From the NCBI RefSeq assembly GCF_001659605.2, contig NC_035162.2, positions 32,306,153 through 32,370,152 of the forward strand: a stretch of 64,000 nucleotides of DNA, in the 5' to 3' direction. Each line of letters begins with the position of its first letter. Positions within the stretch are counted from its first letter, which is position 1. This DNA is from Manihot esculenta (Eukaryota; Streptophyta; Magnoliopsida; Malpighiales; Euphorbiaceae). The notes under the pieces are model-generated. The model did not search any database, had not been told where the DNA came from, and was given only the letters and a program-made list of their open reading frames with translations. Shown piece by piece: positions 22,550-33,949 of the stretch. Made by a program: the position numbers and the translations under genes.

Positions 22550-23111
22550 GAAACTCCCTTCCAGAGCCGAAAGTCCATGCTTTCGGGGGCAGTTTAGGCG
22601 GCCAAAGGCTGCCTCCACAGGCAGGTTCGGCGGCCGAACCTTGCTTCGGCGGCCGAACCTGGGTTCTCCAGAATGGTAGAACCCGATTCACCTAACACAT
22701 TCAGCCTCCAAAACTTCTCAAAACACACATCCAACTATTCTAAAATATGCATACACATTTCAACATGCATAAGGGGTATAAAACTAGCCTAAGCCCCGAC
22801 AAACAACACATAAAAACATACAATCCTCATTAAACTTGCATAAGCCCTAACATTTTAGATCTAACCAAAACATGCATTATATACCCTTAACCCTTTTTAA
22901 AACTTACTTAAAACATGTAAAAAGGGATCTACACTTACCTCTTGAAGATCGAAGGTAGGCGTGACCCAACTTGGCGATGAGGAGGAAACGAGCTCCGGAG
23001 GTCTCCAAGCTTCAAAACTTTGGTCTTAGCTTAAAAATCTTCAAAACAAAGTAAAAATTTATAAAAAACTTGAAGGATTTGAAGGAAAACATAAAATCAA
23101 CCATGGAAGGG

Positions 23112-24414
23112 TGATAGAGCATAATTTAGTCCATTTTATATTAATATTATTAATGAATATTTACATGATTTCTGCTTAATTTAGTGCTTTTAATATTATT
23201 TTGCAGAAAATGGTGTAACAGGACATTCTGGAGAAAATACTCCTAAAACTGCCTTATTTGGAGCAAAAGAAAGCAAGCCTGCCAAGTTGAAATCAAGTCA
23301 AGCTAAATATGGAAAGTTCTAAATAAGGAAAGTGGCAAAGAAGGAAAGAACATTCAGCCAAAGCTATTTGAAATTCGAATTTCAAATCAGCAAGTTGCCT
23401 TTTCCTTATTCAAGAAGCCATATCTCAAGTTGCCATAATTGAAGAGCCAAAGAAGGAAAGTATTTTGAAATTCAAATCTCCAAGATTCATATTCAGATAT
23501 TGAATTTCAAGATCCAGCTATTTAAGGAAGCCAAATCCAAAGATCACATGTTTCCCACTTCATGCCATGCCATTCAAAATTCAAAAAGAGGCTCTACCTT
23601 CCTTATTAGTGCATGGGCAGCCTCTTAACACTTTAGGCAACATCTTGAAGATCTTGGGCAGTAATTAAAAGACCAAAGAGCCCCCACTTGCAATTCAAAA
23701 TATGTTCCACGTTTTTGCCTTAGCACATGCACAAAGAAGGCACATGTTCAACCAAGGGCACTTTAGGAAGTCTCTAAAAGATCCATGAGCTGTCAAGGCA
23801 CCTTGGGCAGCCTCTCAACACCTATTTAAAGGCCTCAAGAACACAAGAAGAGACACAATTCAACTCTTCAAATTCGGCCAAGCAAGGGCAGCCACACTCC
23901 AAGGGGCTTCTCCCCTCAATTTCGGTTCTTCTTTCTTCTTTTCTTTAATTTTCTGTTTTGGTTCAGCCATGAGCGGCTGAAACCTTAATTCTAGTTGAAT
24001 TTTGGTTGAAACTAAGGTTGTTTAAAAGGTTGTGAGATCTGAACATAAAGTGTTTGCTTTTGGTTTATTCAATATTCATGCAATTGTGCTTAATTCTAAG
24101 ATTGCTTTGTTGTTTTGATCAAATTGGCCACTTGATTCTTGATTGCAAAGTTAATTGATTGTTGATTAGGATATTTGTTAGTTCTTAATTGCTGAAAATA
24201 TTCTGATCTAAGAACACTTGGTGTAAAAACTAAGGAATTGCATGATCTAGCAACATCTCATGCTTTTGAGTAGCTAGGGTTAGATCTCTCTCATTCTTTA
24301 TGCAATTGACAATTGTTTTGATGCCTAAGGCCCAAAGACGTTCCTTGGCAATTTGTTAATTAGTAATTGATTAGAGGACGTTCCCTAATTAATTTAATCA
24401 TAAGGAGAGACATG
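23112..24414 (+). repeat. 5' LTR of second Athila-like element, truncated
   Basis: Starts TGATAGAGCATAATTTAG and follows 871-2200 in order. At about 24414, just after AAGGAGAGACATG, it jumps to coding sequence, so the last 300-400 bp of LTR, the primer site and gag are deleted. It could not be reverse transcribed normally in this state. Confidence 0.75.
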
Positions 24415-25721
24415 TAGTCCTGTGCAAGTATCATCTACCCAATCTCTGATAGCAAATGGGTAAGTCCTGTGCATGTAGTCCCAAAAAAGACTGGGATCAC
24501 CTGTTCCAAATGCTGAAGGAGAACTTGTCCCCACTAGAGTTCAGAATGGGTGGAGAGTATGCATGCACTATAAGAAACTGAATGCAGCTACGAGGAAAGA
24601 CCACTTCCCACTACTTTTCATTGATTAGATGTTGGAAAGGCTTGCAGGTAAGTCCCATTACTGTTTTCTTGATGGTTATTCAGGTTTCTATCAAATTCCA
24701 GTAGCTCCAAAAGACCAAGAAAAGACCACCTTCACTTGTCCTTTTGGCACTTTTGCATTTAGAAGAATGTCATTTGGACTATGCAATGCACCTGCCACCT
24801 TTCAGCGATGCATGATGAGCATATTCTCTGACTATGTGGGGAAAACCATTGAAGTGTTCATGGATGACTTCATAGTGCATGGTAACTCCTTTGAAGAATG
24901 CCTTGCCAACTTGAAAAAGATCCTACAGAGATGCCTTGAGTCTAACCTTGTACTTAATTATGAAAAATGTCATTTTATGGTTAATCAAGGTATGGTTTTA
25001 GGGCATGTTGTTTCAGCTAAAGGAATTGAAGTGGACAAGGCTAAGGTAGACACAATAAAAAATCTACCTTATCCTACAAATGTTAAAAATCTGTTCTTTC
25101 CTTGGTCATGCAGGATTCTACAGGAGATTCATAAAAGATTTCTCCAAAATCACACAACCATTATGTAAATTGCTCCAACAAGATGTTACATTTGATTTTG
25201 ATGCAAGTTGCAAAACAGCATTTGATCTGATAAAGGAATTGCTTGTGACTGCCCCAATCATTCAGGCACCTAATTGGAACTTACCTTTTGAAATCATGTG
25301 TGATGCAAGCAACTATGCAGTGGGGGCAATCTTGGGGCAACGTCTAGGAAACTCACCCCATGTGATCCATTATGCATCTCACACATTAGATGCTGCCCAA
25401 AGCAACTACTCAACAACAGAAAAGGAGCTCTTGGCTGTTGTATTTGTCTTAGAGAAGTTCAGACCATACCTCCTGGGGATTAAAGTCATCATCTATTTTG
25501 ACCATACAGCCTTGCGATATCTGATCAAGAAAAAGGAGGCCAAACCAAGACTCATTTGGTGGATTATGTTGTTACAAGAATTCGATCTGGAAATAAGGGA
25601 TAAGAAAGGAAAGGAGAATCTAGTGGCTAATCACTTGAGTCGGCTTCCTTCTAGTTCTGCGCCATGTCCAGTCAAGGAGGACTTCCTAAACGAACATCTG
25701 TTCATCACTCATTTAGGCTAA
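24415..25721 (+). pseudogene. Athila-like reverse transcriptase and RNase H
   Basis: The frame opens with the RT palm start (IIYPISDSKWVSPVHVVPKK), then a frameshift and a stop at 24627 where Gln is expected (ID*MLERL). An open stretch from 24629 carries FLDGYSGFYQIPVAP and the catalytic box VFMDDFIVHG. A second frameshift near 25085 leads into the connection domain ([17 protein letters not shown]) and RNase H with its acidic residues in [19 protein letters not shown] and YFDHTAL. It ends after the NHLSRLPS tether; no integrase follows. RT copies element RNA to DNA and RNase H removes the RNA strand. Three lesions make it inactive. Confidence 0.85.
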
Positions 25722-26841
25722 GGAATCACACCATGCACACCACATCCAAGGGGAGTACTCAGTTTCCTTCGTTCTTTTATTTTTCTTATACATTGAGGAC
25801 AATGCATGATTTAGGTGTGGGGGTGCATATCTCTCCTTCTTCTTCTTCTTTTTCTTCTTCTTCTTCTCCTTCTCCTTTTAGTCCTGCGAATTTTCCCTTT
25901 TAGAATTTGCGCAATTTTTTTTCTTTCAGCTTTCTGCGAAAATTTTTTCTTTTTCCTCCCTTTAGTTTGCAATTTTTTCTTCCCTTTTGTTTCAGTTCAT
26001 GCGGTTTTTTTCCTTTTAGTTTTCTTTTAGTTTATTTTCAGTTTATGCTTTCAATAACACACACAACCACAATCTTCTTCTTCTTTTTGATTTGCTCTAC
26101 TCAAATTGATAGACTATGTTGGATGAACTTTCTTTCCATGACCCCATTGATGTAATGACTCTTTAAACTTATGTTGAATCAATTGCAGTGATTTATATTC
26201 ATGTTTGATAATTGCCTTTTGAATTGAATCTTTGAGCTTGCCATGGTGAAAAATGTATTGATGACACTCATTAGAGAGAATGAATTGAAAATTGTGTGAA
26301 TGAACTTAACATGACTTGATTTAGCAATTGGTGTTGATTTTCCCAATGCATTGATTAAAGAAATTTAGCAATGGCTTAGACTTCATGAATTGAAAATTGT
26401 TTCAATGGTTGAAAGACTATGAACAGAGCTAATAGCCACTTGGACAAGTGACCAACTGAGTAACTGGGGGTAGGTATCACAAATATGTACCTTCACGTCA
26501 AAAGGTTGGTGACTTTTTCAAGCAAAACTTAAGTGCAAAAGGCTGAATATAGTACTTTAAGGTAAGGGCAAGTCACTCTGAGAGCTAGAAAAAGTCTTAA
26601 CTGAATAATGACATGTGCATGTATAATATCTCTCTTGAGGAAAATAAATCCTAGCCATGGTAAGTAAAGGGAAATAAGGAAAGAATGTGAGTAATCTTGA
26701 TGCATATATTCTTCACTGCAATGATTCAAAATAATGTCTAGAGTAAGAGCTTAAGTAGAAATAAGGATCAAGTAGCAAAGAAAGCTTGTTTGACTATGTT
26801 ATTTGCTTAAGGACAAGCAAAAGGCTAGGTGTGGGGGTACC
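25722..26841 (+). other. Athila-like 3' untranslated region and PPT
   Basis: Noncoding; parallels 4236-5291 throughout, with the GGGGAGTACTCAG opening and a TTCTTC-rich pyrimidine tract (about 25831-26035). The purine tract AGGTGTGGGGGTA at about 26827-26839 lies right before the LTR. That about 1 kb is kept in two elements with different coding deletions suggests a cis-acting role in RNA packaging or plus-strand priming; this is inference. Confidence 0.65.
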
Positions 26842-27630
26842 TGATAGAGCATATTTTAGACCCATTTATCATGATATTATTGATGTTTATTTACACCATT
26901 TCTGCCTAATTTTGTGGTTTTAATCATGTTTTGCAGATATTAGGTGTAAAGAGACAATCTGGTGAAAATGCCCTTAAAACTGCCAAAAAGTGCCCAATAT
27001 GGAAAGTGCCAGAAAAGGAAAGTTTTCAAATAAGGAAAGTTTTCAAATAAGGGAAGTGCAGAAGCAAAAGCAAATAAGGAAAGCTCAGTCAAAAGATTAT
27101 TTGAAGTTCAAATTGCAGATCTTTCTTTCCTTGTTTAAAGATGTGCACACACTGCAGCAGTCAGATCTTCCTATTTAGGCAGCAAGATTTCAAGAAGACG
27201 CACTTGCCTCTTCTGCATTCAGCATTCAAAATTCAAATGAAGGCTCCACCTAAAAAGGAAAGACTGGACAGAATATCTTTCCCTTCTGCATATCCATCTG
27301 CACGCACACATTCCCTCTGAAGAGCATGCCGCGCACTACCTTCCTTCTGAAGAGCCTGCAACGCGATTCTTTCCTTTTCAGACACAACTTGGGCAGCAAG
27401 TACCTCTAGGGCAGCAAGGTTAGCCTCTAATCTTATTTAAGAAGCACATAACCAACCGAGAACTCTTCTCCCATCTTCAGAACATCTTCACGCCTCACCT
27501 TGCACAAGGCCGACGCCCACACCTCTCCTTCTTCTTCTACCTTTCTTCTTTTCTTTATTTTTGGTTTTGGTTCAGCCATGAGTGGCTGAAACCTTTTAAT
27601 CTAGTTGAAGATTGGTTGAAACTTAAAGTT
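26842..27630 (+). repeat. 3' LTR of second Athila-like element, truncated
   Basis: Starts TGATAGAGCATATTTTAGACC and matches the solo LTR 37365-38977 better than its own 5' LTR at 23112, for example in the GTGTAAAGAGACAATCTGG region. It stops near 27630, where Tekay LTR sequence (GAAGTTTGGAGAGG) takes over. The mismatch between 5' and 3' LTR subtypes suggests a recombinant element or a join of two elements. Confidence 0.75.
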
Positions 27631-29202
27631 GTGAAGTTTGGAGAGGTTGAAGGCAAGTTGCTCCAAACCGCCACGTTAGGATCGTTCATCTACTTGTTTT
27701 CAAGAGGTAAGTGAAGATCCTGAGCTTGTTTTTATGTTTTCTGAAGGTTTTATGGGGTTTATGGAGAGAGTTGCATGAATAGGGTAAAAAGAGAGGTTTT
27801 GATGATTTTATGTGTACAGCTTGTTTTTGTGTTGTGTGAGTTGTGTGTTTGGGGTTTTTAGGTAGTTTTTGACCCCTTTGAGCATATACAAGAGTGTATG
27901 CAAGTGATGGAAGTGAGATGGTTGAGGGGCAGAGAGTTTGTGCATTTGGCGAGAGGCAGGGCAAGTTTCTGCCTTGGTGATGAACTCAGGTTCGGCCGCC
28001 GAAGGTACATTCGGCCGCCAAACCCCTGAAGAGGTGTGAGGAGGTGGCTTCGGCTGCCCAAGCTTGCCCCCGAGCTTTTGGACTTTCGGCTCTAGAGGGA
28101 AGTTCGGCCGCCGAAGGTGCCGCCGAAGGGTAGAGACTTTCGTCTCTGGAGTGCCTTTTGGCCCCCGAAACATGCCCCCGAAAGGGTTCAGCAACCGAAA
28201 ATAGAGATTCGGCCGCCGAAGGTGCTTGAGTTTTGTCTCTGGCGAGGACTTTCGGCCGCCGAACCTGCCGCCGAAAGTGTCCTGTCCAGCTTTCCTTTGC
28301 ATGCTTTGCATAAGGTTTAGAGTGAGTTTAAAGGGATTCTTGGGGAGTTTTAATAGAGTTAGTCATAAGCTAGTTTGGTCCCTCATTTGCGTCTATCTGT
28401 ATAGGTACAGACCAGAGGAACCAGAGAGAGCAGCAGTGAGTACTGCTCCAGAGTTTACAGAGCCTGCAGAGTCAGTCAGTCCAGATAGCCAGAGGTGAGT
28501 GGAACTAAACTTAACTCTTTTACTTAACTCAATGGAATGTTTTAGCATATCTCATGCATCATAATTATACATTAGGTTGATTGCATTACTATCCACGAAT
28601 ATGTTGCATTGCATAGTTATTTTTGATGTGGGTGAATGCTGAATGATCCAATAGTCTCAGACAGGAAGTCCAGGAGCCTTTGACTACGCCCTGGCAAGTA
28701 TAGTAAAGACCAGGAGCCTTTGACTACGCCCTGGCAGGTATCGTAAAGATCAGGAGCCTTTGACTACGCCCTGGCAATGGTAAGTATAGAGGTGTTATAT
28801 ACACATATACATATATGACAGGAAGACCAGGTGCTCGATTCTACGCCCTGGCACAGAGTTACTGGGACTATGTGGTGACAGGTTTACCCTTGATGTGGTT
28901 TGTTTGTGTTATGACGCATTCTATGAGATCATATTTTAATGAATTGTTTTACTGTTCTACTCACTGGGATATAGAGCTCATCCCACTCCCTTAAACCCCA
29001 GTTTTGCAGGTTCAGTGTACAGTGTACAGGGCAAGTCAGCAGAGCACAGAAAGAGTAAAGAGAAATGTAATAGTATAGAGTGGACATGTAATGTTAAAGA
29101 AATGTAATAGTTATGTTTTCAGCTGGAGATGTGCTTGACTTAGTAGTGTGTGTTGTAAATCTATTATTATGTACATGATCTATATATGTATATGTTTTTC
29201 TC
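27631..29202 (+). repeat. Tekay-type LTR fragment, subfamily with TTTGACTACGCC repeats
   Basis: Begins mid-LTR (GAAGTTTGGAGAGG) at the Athila join. It contains a splice-donor-like GTAAGT at 27707, a dense GCC-motif array (27990-28280), a hairpin minisatellite (28670-28853) and the acceptor-like TTTTGCAG near 29009. It stops about 200 bp before the LTR end and is fused to the start of gag at about 29202, skipping the leader and primer site. Confidence 0.8.
28670..28853 (+). repeat. Hairpin minisatellite, 40-bp period, 3 units plus an outlier
   Basis: Units start at 28670, 28710 and 28750 and read CCAGG, a 17-nt loop with TTTGACTACG, then CCTGG. A fourth, related unit at 28827-28853 has a different loop. 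The loop contains TTTGACT, which fits the WRKY W-box core. In the third unit the arm starts TCAGG, weakening one pair. Confidence 0.75.
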
Positions 29203-29432
29203 ATCTGGACGTAAAGTACAAATGACAGAGTACTTGAAATTGGATGCTTCTAAATACAACACGGGAGATGATCCATTTGATTACCTCAGAGCAGTTAGGA
29301 TGATAACCAGTGAATTGGGAGCAGATGATAGGAGAGCCATTGAGATGGCAGGGTTTACATTAAAATGCAAGAAGGCTAGAGAATGGTTTAAGAACTATGT
29401 GGAACCCAGAATGGATAGCATGTCATGGGGAG
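29203..29432 (+). pseudogene. Tekay-type gag, N-terminal capsid fragment (plus strand)
   Basis: Open from the ATG at 29222 (MTEYLKLDA...), continuing through the capsid front half, including [19 protein letters not shown]. It is fused at about 29433 to pol sequence of the other strand, which adds a few foreign residues and a stop at 29447-29449. It is highly similar to the same stretch at about 57735-57974 on the minus strand. Confidence 0.85.
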
Positions 29433-30868
29433 AGTCAATTTGGTCATAGGAGCCGCTATCTTTGAGAAGTTCTGAACGAACCTTCTGTAGTAACCTGCCA
29501 GTCCCAGAAAGCTTTTAATCTCAGTCACTGTCGTGGGTCTGGGCCAGTTAGCTACAGCCTCTATCTTCTTGGGGTCTACCTCAATACCCTCTGCTGATAC
29601 TACATGTCCCAAGAAGGAAATGCTCCTCAACCAAAACTCACACTTTGAGAACTTGGCATACAATCCATGCTCTCTCAGTGTCTGCAGAACTATCCTCAGA
29701 TGCTGGGCATGCTCCTCTGCATCTCTGGAATACACTAAAATATCATCGATGAAAACAATGACAAAGTGATCCAGAAACTCACTGAAAACTCTATTCATGA
29801 GATCCATGACTGCTGCAGGGCCGTTAGTCAACCCGAACGGCATCAACTCTTTTAACTCTGCTGGCGCCATCCTGTAGGCAGGAATAGAGATAGGTCTGGT
29901 ACCTGGCAGCAATTCAATTTCAAACCCTATCTCCCTATCAGGTGGTAGTCCTGGTAAATCATCTGGGAACACATCGAGAAACTCTCGGACTACTGGTACT
30001 GCGGCTGGTTCCCTAACCTGACTGTCTAGCTCTCTCACATGAGCTAGAAACCCCTGACAACCCCTCCTAAGCAAACGACGAGCCTGAAGGGCTGAAATCA
30101 TATCTCTGGGTGTACCTCTCCTGTCTCCTCTGAAGACACACTCTGACCCATCCTGGTCTCTGAGACTCACTATCTTCTCTCTACAGTCCAAAGTAGCACT
30201 ATATACAGATAGCCAATCCATCCCTAGAATGACATCAAAATCAGTCAAGTCTAGAACCACAAGGTCAGCTGGAAGGTATCTACCCTCTATAAACACTGGA
30301 CTGAAACGACAGACTGACACTGCCACTGATGGGTCACATTTAGGTCCACTAACCCAGAGAGGATACTCTAACTCAGAACTGATCAACCCCAATCTCTCTA
30401 TGGCTCTCGAAGCAATAAAGGAATGAGAAGCACCGGGGTCCATCAAAGCATACACATCGGAACACCCAATGATGAGATTACCTGACACCACTGTGTTCGA
30501 CGTGTTAGCCTCCTCCTGTGTCACAGTGAAAATCCGTGCTGGGGCTACCAGATTTCCACCTCGGGAACCTGCTGCTGAAGTAGAGGCTGCCCCTCTCCCT
30601 CTACCTCTGCCACTACTCTGAAGCATGACTGGAGCTGCTGGCTGACCAACTGGCTGTACCACACTGCCTGAACTCATCTGCTGGGATGGTGCAAAAGTCA
30701 CCTGAGGATAATCCCGAGCAATATGCCCTTCCTGTCCACATCTAAAACAAGCTGTAGATCCCAACCGACAAACTCCTCCATGTGGTTTTCCGCATCTTCT
30801 GCAGACTGGAGCTGTGCCAGAGCTTGAGCCACTACCTAATCCCAAACCTGACTTCACTTTACTCCAGA
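29433..30868 (-). pseudogene. Tekay-type gag tail, protease and RT with in-frame deletion
   Basis: One continuous minus-strand frame. It opens with the gag linker and knuckles ([26 protein letters not shown], where the last Cys is changed to Tyr). The protease active site [13 protein letters not shown] follows, then RT. RT jumps from APAELKE directly to LMPFGLTN, losing about 110 codons including fingers and the first catalytic Asp region, but keeps the FIDDILVYS catalytic box and the thumb. It ends in the connection domain at 29433. The frame is otherwise open, so the deletion is recent. Not functional. Confidence 0.85.
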
Positions 30869-31495
30869 AAAGTATAGTAAAGACCAGGAGCCTTTGACTA
30901 CGCCCTGGCAGGTATAGTAAAGACCAGGAGCCTTTGACTACGCCCTGGCAATGGTAAGTACAGAGGTGTTATATACACATATACATATATGACAGGAAGA
31001 CCAGGTGCTCGATTCTACGCCCTGGCACAGAGTTATTGGGACTATGTGGTGACAGGTTTACCCTTAATGTGGTTTGTTTGTGTTATGACGCATTCCATGA
31101 GATCATATTTTAATAAATTGTTTTACTGTTCTACTCACTGGGCTATAGAGCTCATCCCACTCCCTTAAACCCCAGTTTTGCAGGTTCAGTGTACAGTGTA
31201 CAGGGCAAGTCAGCAGAGCACAGAAAGAGTAAAGAGAAATGAACAGGTATGAATTAACCCATCTAGAGCACGCTCTAGTCAGGGGTACAGAGTATAGAGT
31301 ACAGAGTACAGAGTACAGAGTACAGAGATAGTGCATGCACAGGTTAAGCCTTGGTTCAGAAAAGAGTTTTTATTTTCACAGAAAATGTATGATCATGTAT
31401 GAGATTTCCAGGTACACAGAGAGTATAGCAGGCTTACTACGGGTTCTGGCGGCCTTAAGCCGACCTGAATCCTAGCGCCGGTGACGGTCCATTTT
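30869..31495 (+). repeat. Tekay-type LTR 3' portion, plus strand
   Basis: Starts in the hairpin minisatellite (units at about 30883 and 30923, outlier at about 31001-31028) and runs to GACGGTCCATTTTAGGGTC, about 7 bp short of the LTR end. A 7-bp microsatellite (GAGTACA) lies at about 31285-31328. It joins gag of the opposite strand on the left and reversed LTR on the right. Confidence 0.8.
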
Positions 31496-32014
31496 AGGGT
31501 CAAACAAACCACATCAAGGGTAAACCTGTCACCACATAGTCCCAGTAACTCTGTGCCAGGGCGTAGAATCGAGCACCTGGTCTTCCTGTCATATATGTAT
31601 ATGTGTATATAACACCTCTGTACTTACCATTGCCAGGGCGTAGTCAAAGGCTCCTGGTCTTTACTATACCTACCAGGGCGTAGTCAAAGGCTCCTGGTCT
31701 TTACTATACTTGCCAGGGCGTAGTCAAAGGCTCCTGGACTTCCTGTCTGAGACTATTGGATCATTCAGCATTCACCCACAACAACAATAACTATGCAATG
31801 CCACATATTCGTGGATAGTAATGCAATCAACCTAATGTATAATTATGATGCATGAGATATGCTAAAACATTCCATTGAGTTAAGTAAAAGAGTTAAGTTT
31901 AGTTCCACTCACCTCTGGCTATCTGGACTGACTGACTCTGCAGGCTCTATAAACTCTGGAGCAGTACTCACTGCTGCTCTCTCTGGTTCCTCTGGTCTGT
32001 ACCTATACAGATAG
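31496..32014 (-). repeat. Tekay-type LTR portion, minus strand
   Basis: The reverse of the same LTR segment found at 28380-28900 and 30869-31090: starts at the CACATCAAGGGTAAACC stretch, carries hairpin units at 31555-31743 and ends at CTATACAGATAG. Its right part forms one arm of the 190-bp inverted repeat centred at 32024. Confidence 0.8.
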
Positions 32015-32223
32015 TTTGGTCCCTCATTTGCGTCTATCTGTATAGGTACAGACCAGAGGAACCAGAGAGAGCAGCAGTGAGTACTGCTCCAGAGTTTACA
32101 GAGCCTGCAGAGTCAGTCAGTCCAGATAGCCAGAGGTGAGTGGAACTAAACTTAACTCTTTTACTTAACTCAATGGAATGTTTTAGCATATCTCATGCAT
32201 CATAATTATACATTAGGTTGATT
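31825..32223. repeat. Inverted repeat, 190-bp arms, 19-bp spacer
   Basis: Arms 31825-32014 and 32034-32223 are reverse complements without gaps, with one mismatch noticed (TATAGAG against TACAGAG). Spacer 32015-32033. Both arms are Tekay LTR sequence around the CCAGAGGAACCAGAGAG stretch. Such a structure could extrude as a cruciform or give a long double-stranded RNA stem if transcribed. Confidence 0.85.
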
Positions 32224-32323
32224 ACAGGTACACAGAGAATATAGCAGGCTTGCTACGGGTTCTGGCGGCCTTAAGCCGACCTGAATCCTAGCGCCGGTGA
32301 CGGTCCATTTTGGGGTCGTTACA
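32015..32323 (+). repeat. Tekay-type LTR pieces, plus strand, internal deletion
   Basis: 32015-32223 runs from TTTGGTCCCTC to the GGTTGATT stretch. It then jumps at about 32224 to the LTR terminal segment (CAGGTACACAGAG... to GGGGTCGTTACA at 32323). About 1.1 kb of LTR, including the minisatellite, is lost at the jump. Confidence 0.75.
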
Positions 32324-33190
32324 AGGTGGTTTGGCCAGCCCCTATAAAAGGGCTCCATGGCCGAAACGGGCGAGCTTTCTCCCCTATTTTCGGCCAACGG
32401 TGAGTCCATACTCTCCCATGGTTGGTTTTGTTGATTTTTCTCAAATCTTTCAAGTTTTAACGTGTTCTAACTTGGTTTTGAAGAGTTTTGGAGCTAAGAT
32501 CAAGTTTTGGAGCTTGGAGACCCAAAGAGCTAGATTTCTCCCATTTCCAAGTTTAGATCGCCTCCCCTCTCGATCTCCAAGAGGTAAGAGTAGATCCTTA
32601 GTTCATTTCATGTTTTAAACAAGTTTTATGAAAGTTTATAGGGTAGAAATGCATGTTTAGGTTAATGTTGAGTTTTTGGGTTAATGTTGAGTATTTGGAC
32701 AATGTGTGTTGTATATGTATGTTTGATGTGTTTTTAGTTGGGGTTTAGGATAGTTGAGGCCCTATGAGCTTATGTATGTGTGTATGCATGTTGTGGAAGT
32801 GTTGGTTTTGAGTTGGAAGGTGTTGGGAGGCAAATGTGCATTGTGGAGGCTGAGTTCTGCCCTTTGGAAGAACTGAGGTTCGGCAGCCGAAGGAACTTTC
32901 GGCCGCCGAACCTGCCTGTGGAGGCAAGCCTTTGGCTGCCGAACCCTGCCCCCGAAAGTGGACTTTCGGCTTTGGAAGGGAGTTTCAGCCGCCGAAGGTG
33001 CCGCCGAACATGCATGAGTTTCGTCTCTGGAAGGAACTTTCGGCCGCCGAAGGTGCCGCCGAAGGTGCATGACTTTTGGCTCTGGAGGGACTTTCGGCCG
33101 CCGAACCTTCCGCCGAAAGTGCCCTGTTCAGCCTTCCTTTGCATGATTTCTATGATTGTTTTAAGGTGTTTTAGGGAGTTTTTGGGGAGT
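32324..33190 (+). repeat. Tekay-type LTR fragment nearly identical to 35358-36224
   Basis: Begins at AGGTGGTTTGGCCAGCCCC beside an LTR end. It carries TATAAAAG at 32343-32350, a splice-donor-like GTAAGA at 32584 and the GCC-motif array (32878-33120). It stops in GGGGAGTATTT at 33190, fused to copia RNase H. Compared with 35358-36224 only a few substitutions and a 12-bp difference near 33052 were noticed, so the two copies are recent relatives. Confidence 0.8.
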
Positions 33191-33484
33191 ATTTACTAAC
33201 AGATCCTAGCATTGTTGATCCAGTTACATTGAACTGTAATAACAATGGAGTCATTGCATAAGTAAAGGAACTTAGATCTCATTAAAGATCCAAGTATGCA
33301 CTTAAGCTATTCCAATTGATAAAAGAGATCATTGAAAGTAAATATGTCGAGATAAAGCGAGTTTTATTAATAAGAATCTTCAAGATTCTCCTAATAAGGC
33401 AGTAGTCCAGTAGAAATATAATTACTGCATTTATACTTATGTAATAAGTCATATGGGTAATTGGCTTTAGTGTAAGTGGGAGAT
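33191..33484 (+). pseudogene. Copia RNase H C-terminal fragment
   Basis: Frame pieces read LNCNNNGVIA (the RNase H Asp site region), then KELRSH with a stop, then SKYALKLFQLIKEIIESKYVEIKRV, typical of the end of copia RNase H. The purine tract TAAGTGGGAGAT directly precedes the LTR. Several stops; a distinct family from the copia at 7215-15860. Confidence 0.75.
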
Positions 33485-33949
33485 TATTAGTACTATGCTC
33501 TATAGCTAATTTGTTGGTTGTAATTGAATATTATTTTTCATCTGTTTTAAGTATTTAAATACATTATATAAAGGTTGTTATTTATCTTTAGTGTTAATTT
33601 AATTAAACATCGAGTAAAGATAAAATCCATGAGACTATTTTATTGTGCAAAGAAAATTATAATACAATTATAATTGTGAGATTTCTATTGCATTTAACTA
33701 ATATCTCCAAATGTTCATAGTCGATGTTCTTATCATGATTGGACAAGCCGTTGAGACTGGTATATATTATGTTCTTTCCTTTTAGAGGAAGCAAGTAATC
33801 TCATAGGTTGAGATATATGAGATATCTAGAGATAATATGTAGGTGCTTATTTTATAAATAAGTGCACTAAACTGACCCATCTGAGAAATTCATATGGAAA
33901 ATAATTTGTATCTATGAATTACTCAAGTGATGGTTGTGTAAGTGATTCT

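Larger units (their letters stand above)
16260..23111 (-). repeat. Tekay-type LTR, minus strand, split by a nested element and 3'-truncated
   Basis: The left piece 16260-17486 starts TATAATGACCAG, a decayed form of TGTAACGACCCGG. It carries a hairpin minisatellite at about 16918-16996 and GCC-type motifs from about 17355. The right piece 22555-23111 continues the same LTR (GCC motifs, splice-donor-like GTAAGT on minus near 22936). Between them lies a younger insertion flanked by GAAAC on both sides. The LTR is cut at 23112 by an Athila-like LTR, so its minus-strand start is missing. Confidence 0.8.
23112..27630 (+). mobile_element. Second Athila-like element, internally deleted, RT and RNase H kept
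   Basis: Partial 5' LTR (23112-24414) fused straight to RT-RNase H (24415-25721), then the family's 3' untranslated region and purine tract (25722-26841) and a truncated 3' LTR (26842-27630). Gag, protease and integrase are missing. LTR and 3' region match 871-6947 closely; the coding part shows what the pol-less copy has lost. It cuts the Tekay LTR on its left and is cut by another Tekay LTR fragment on its right. Confidence 0.8.
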
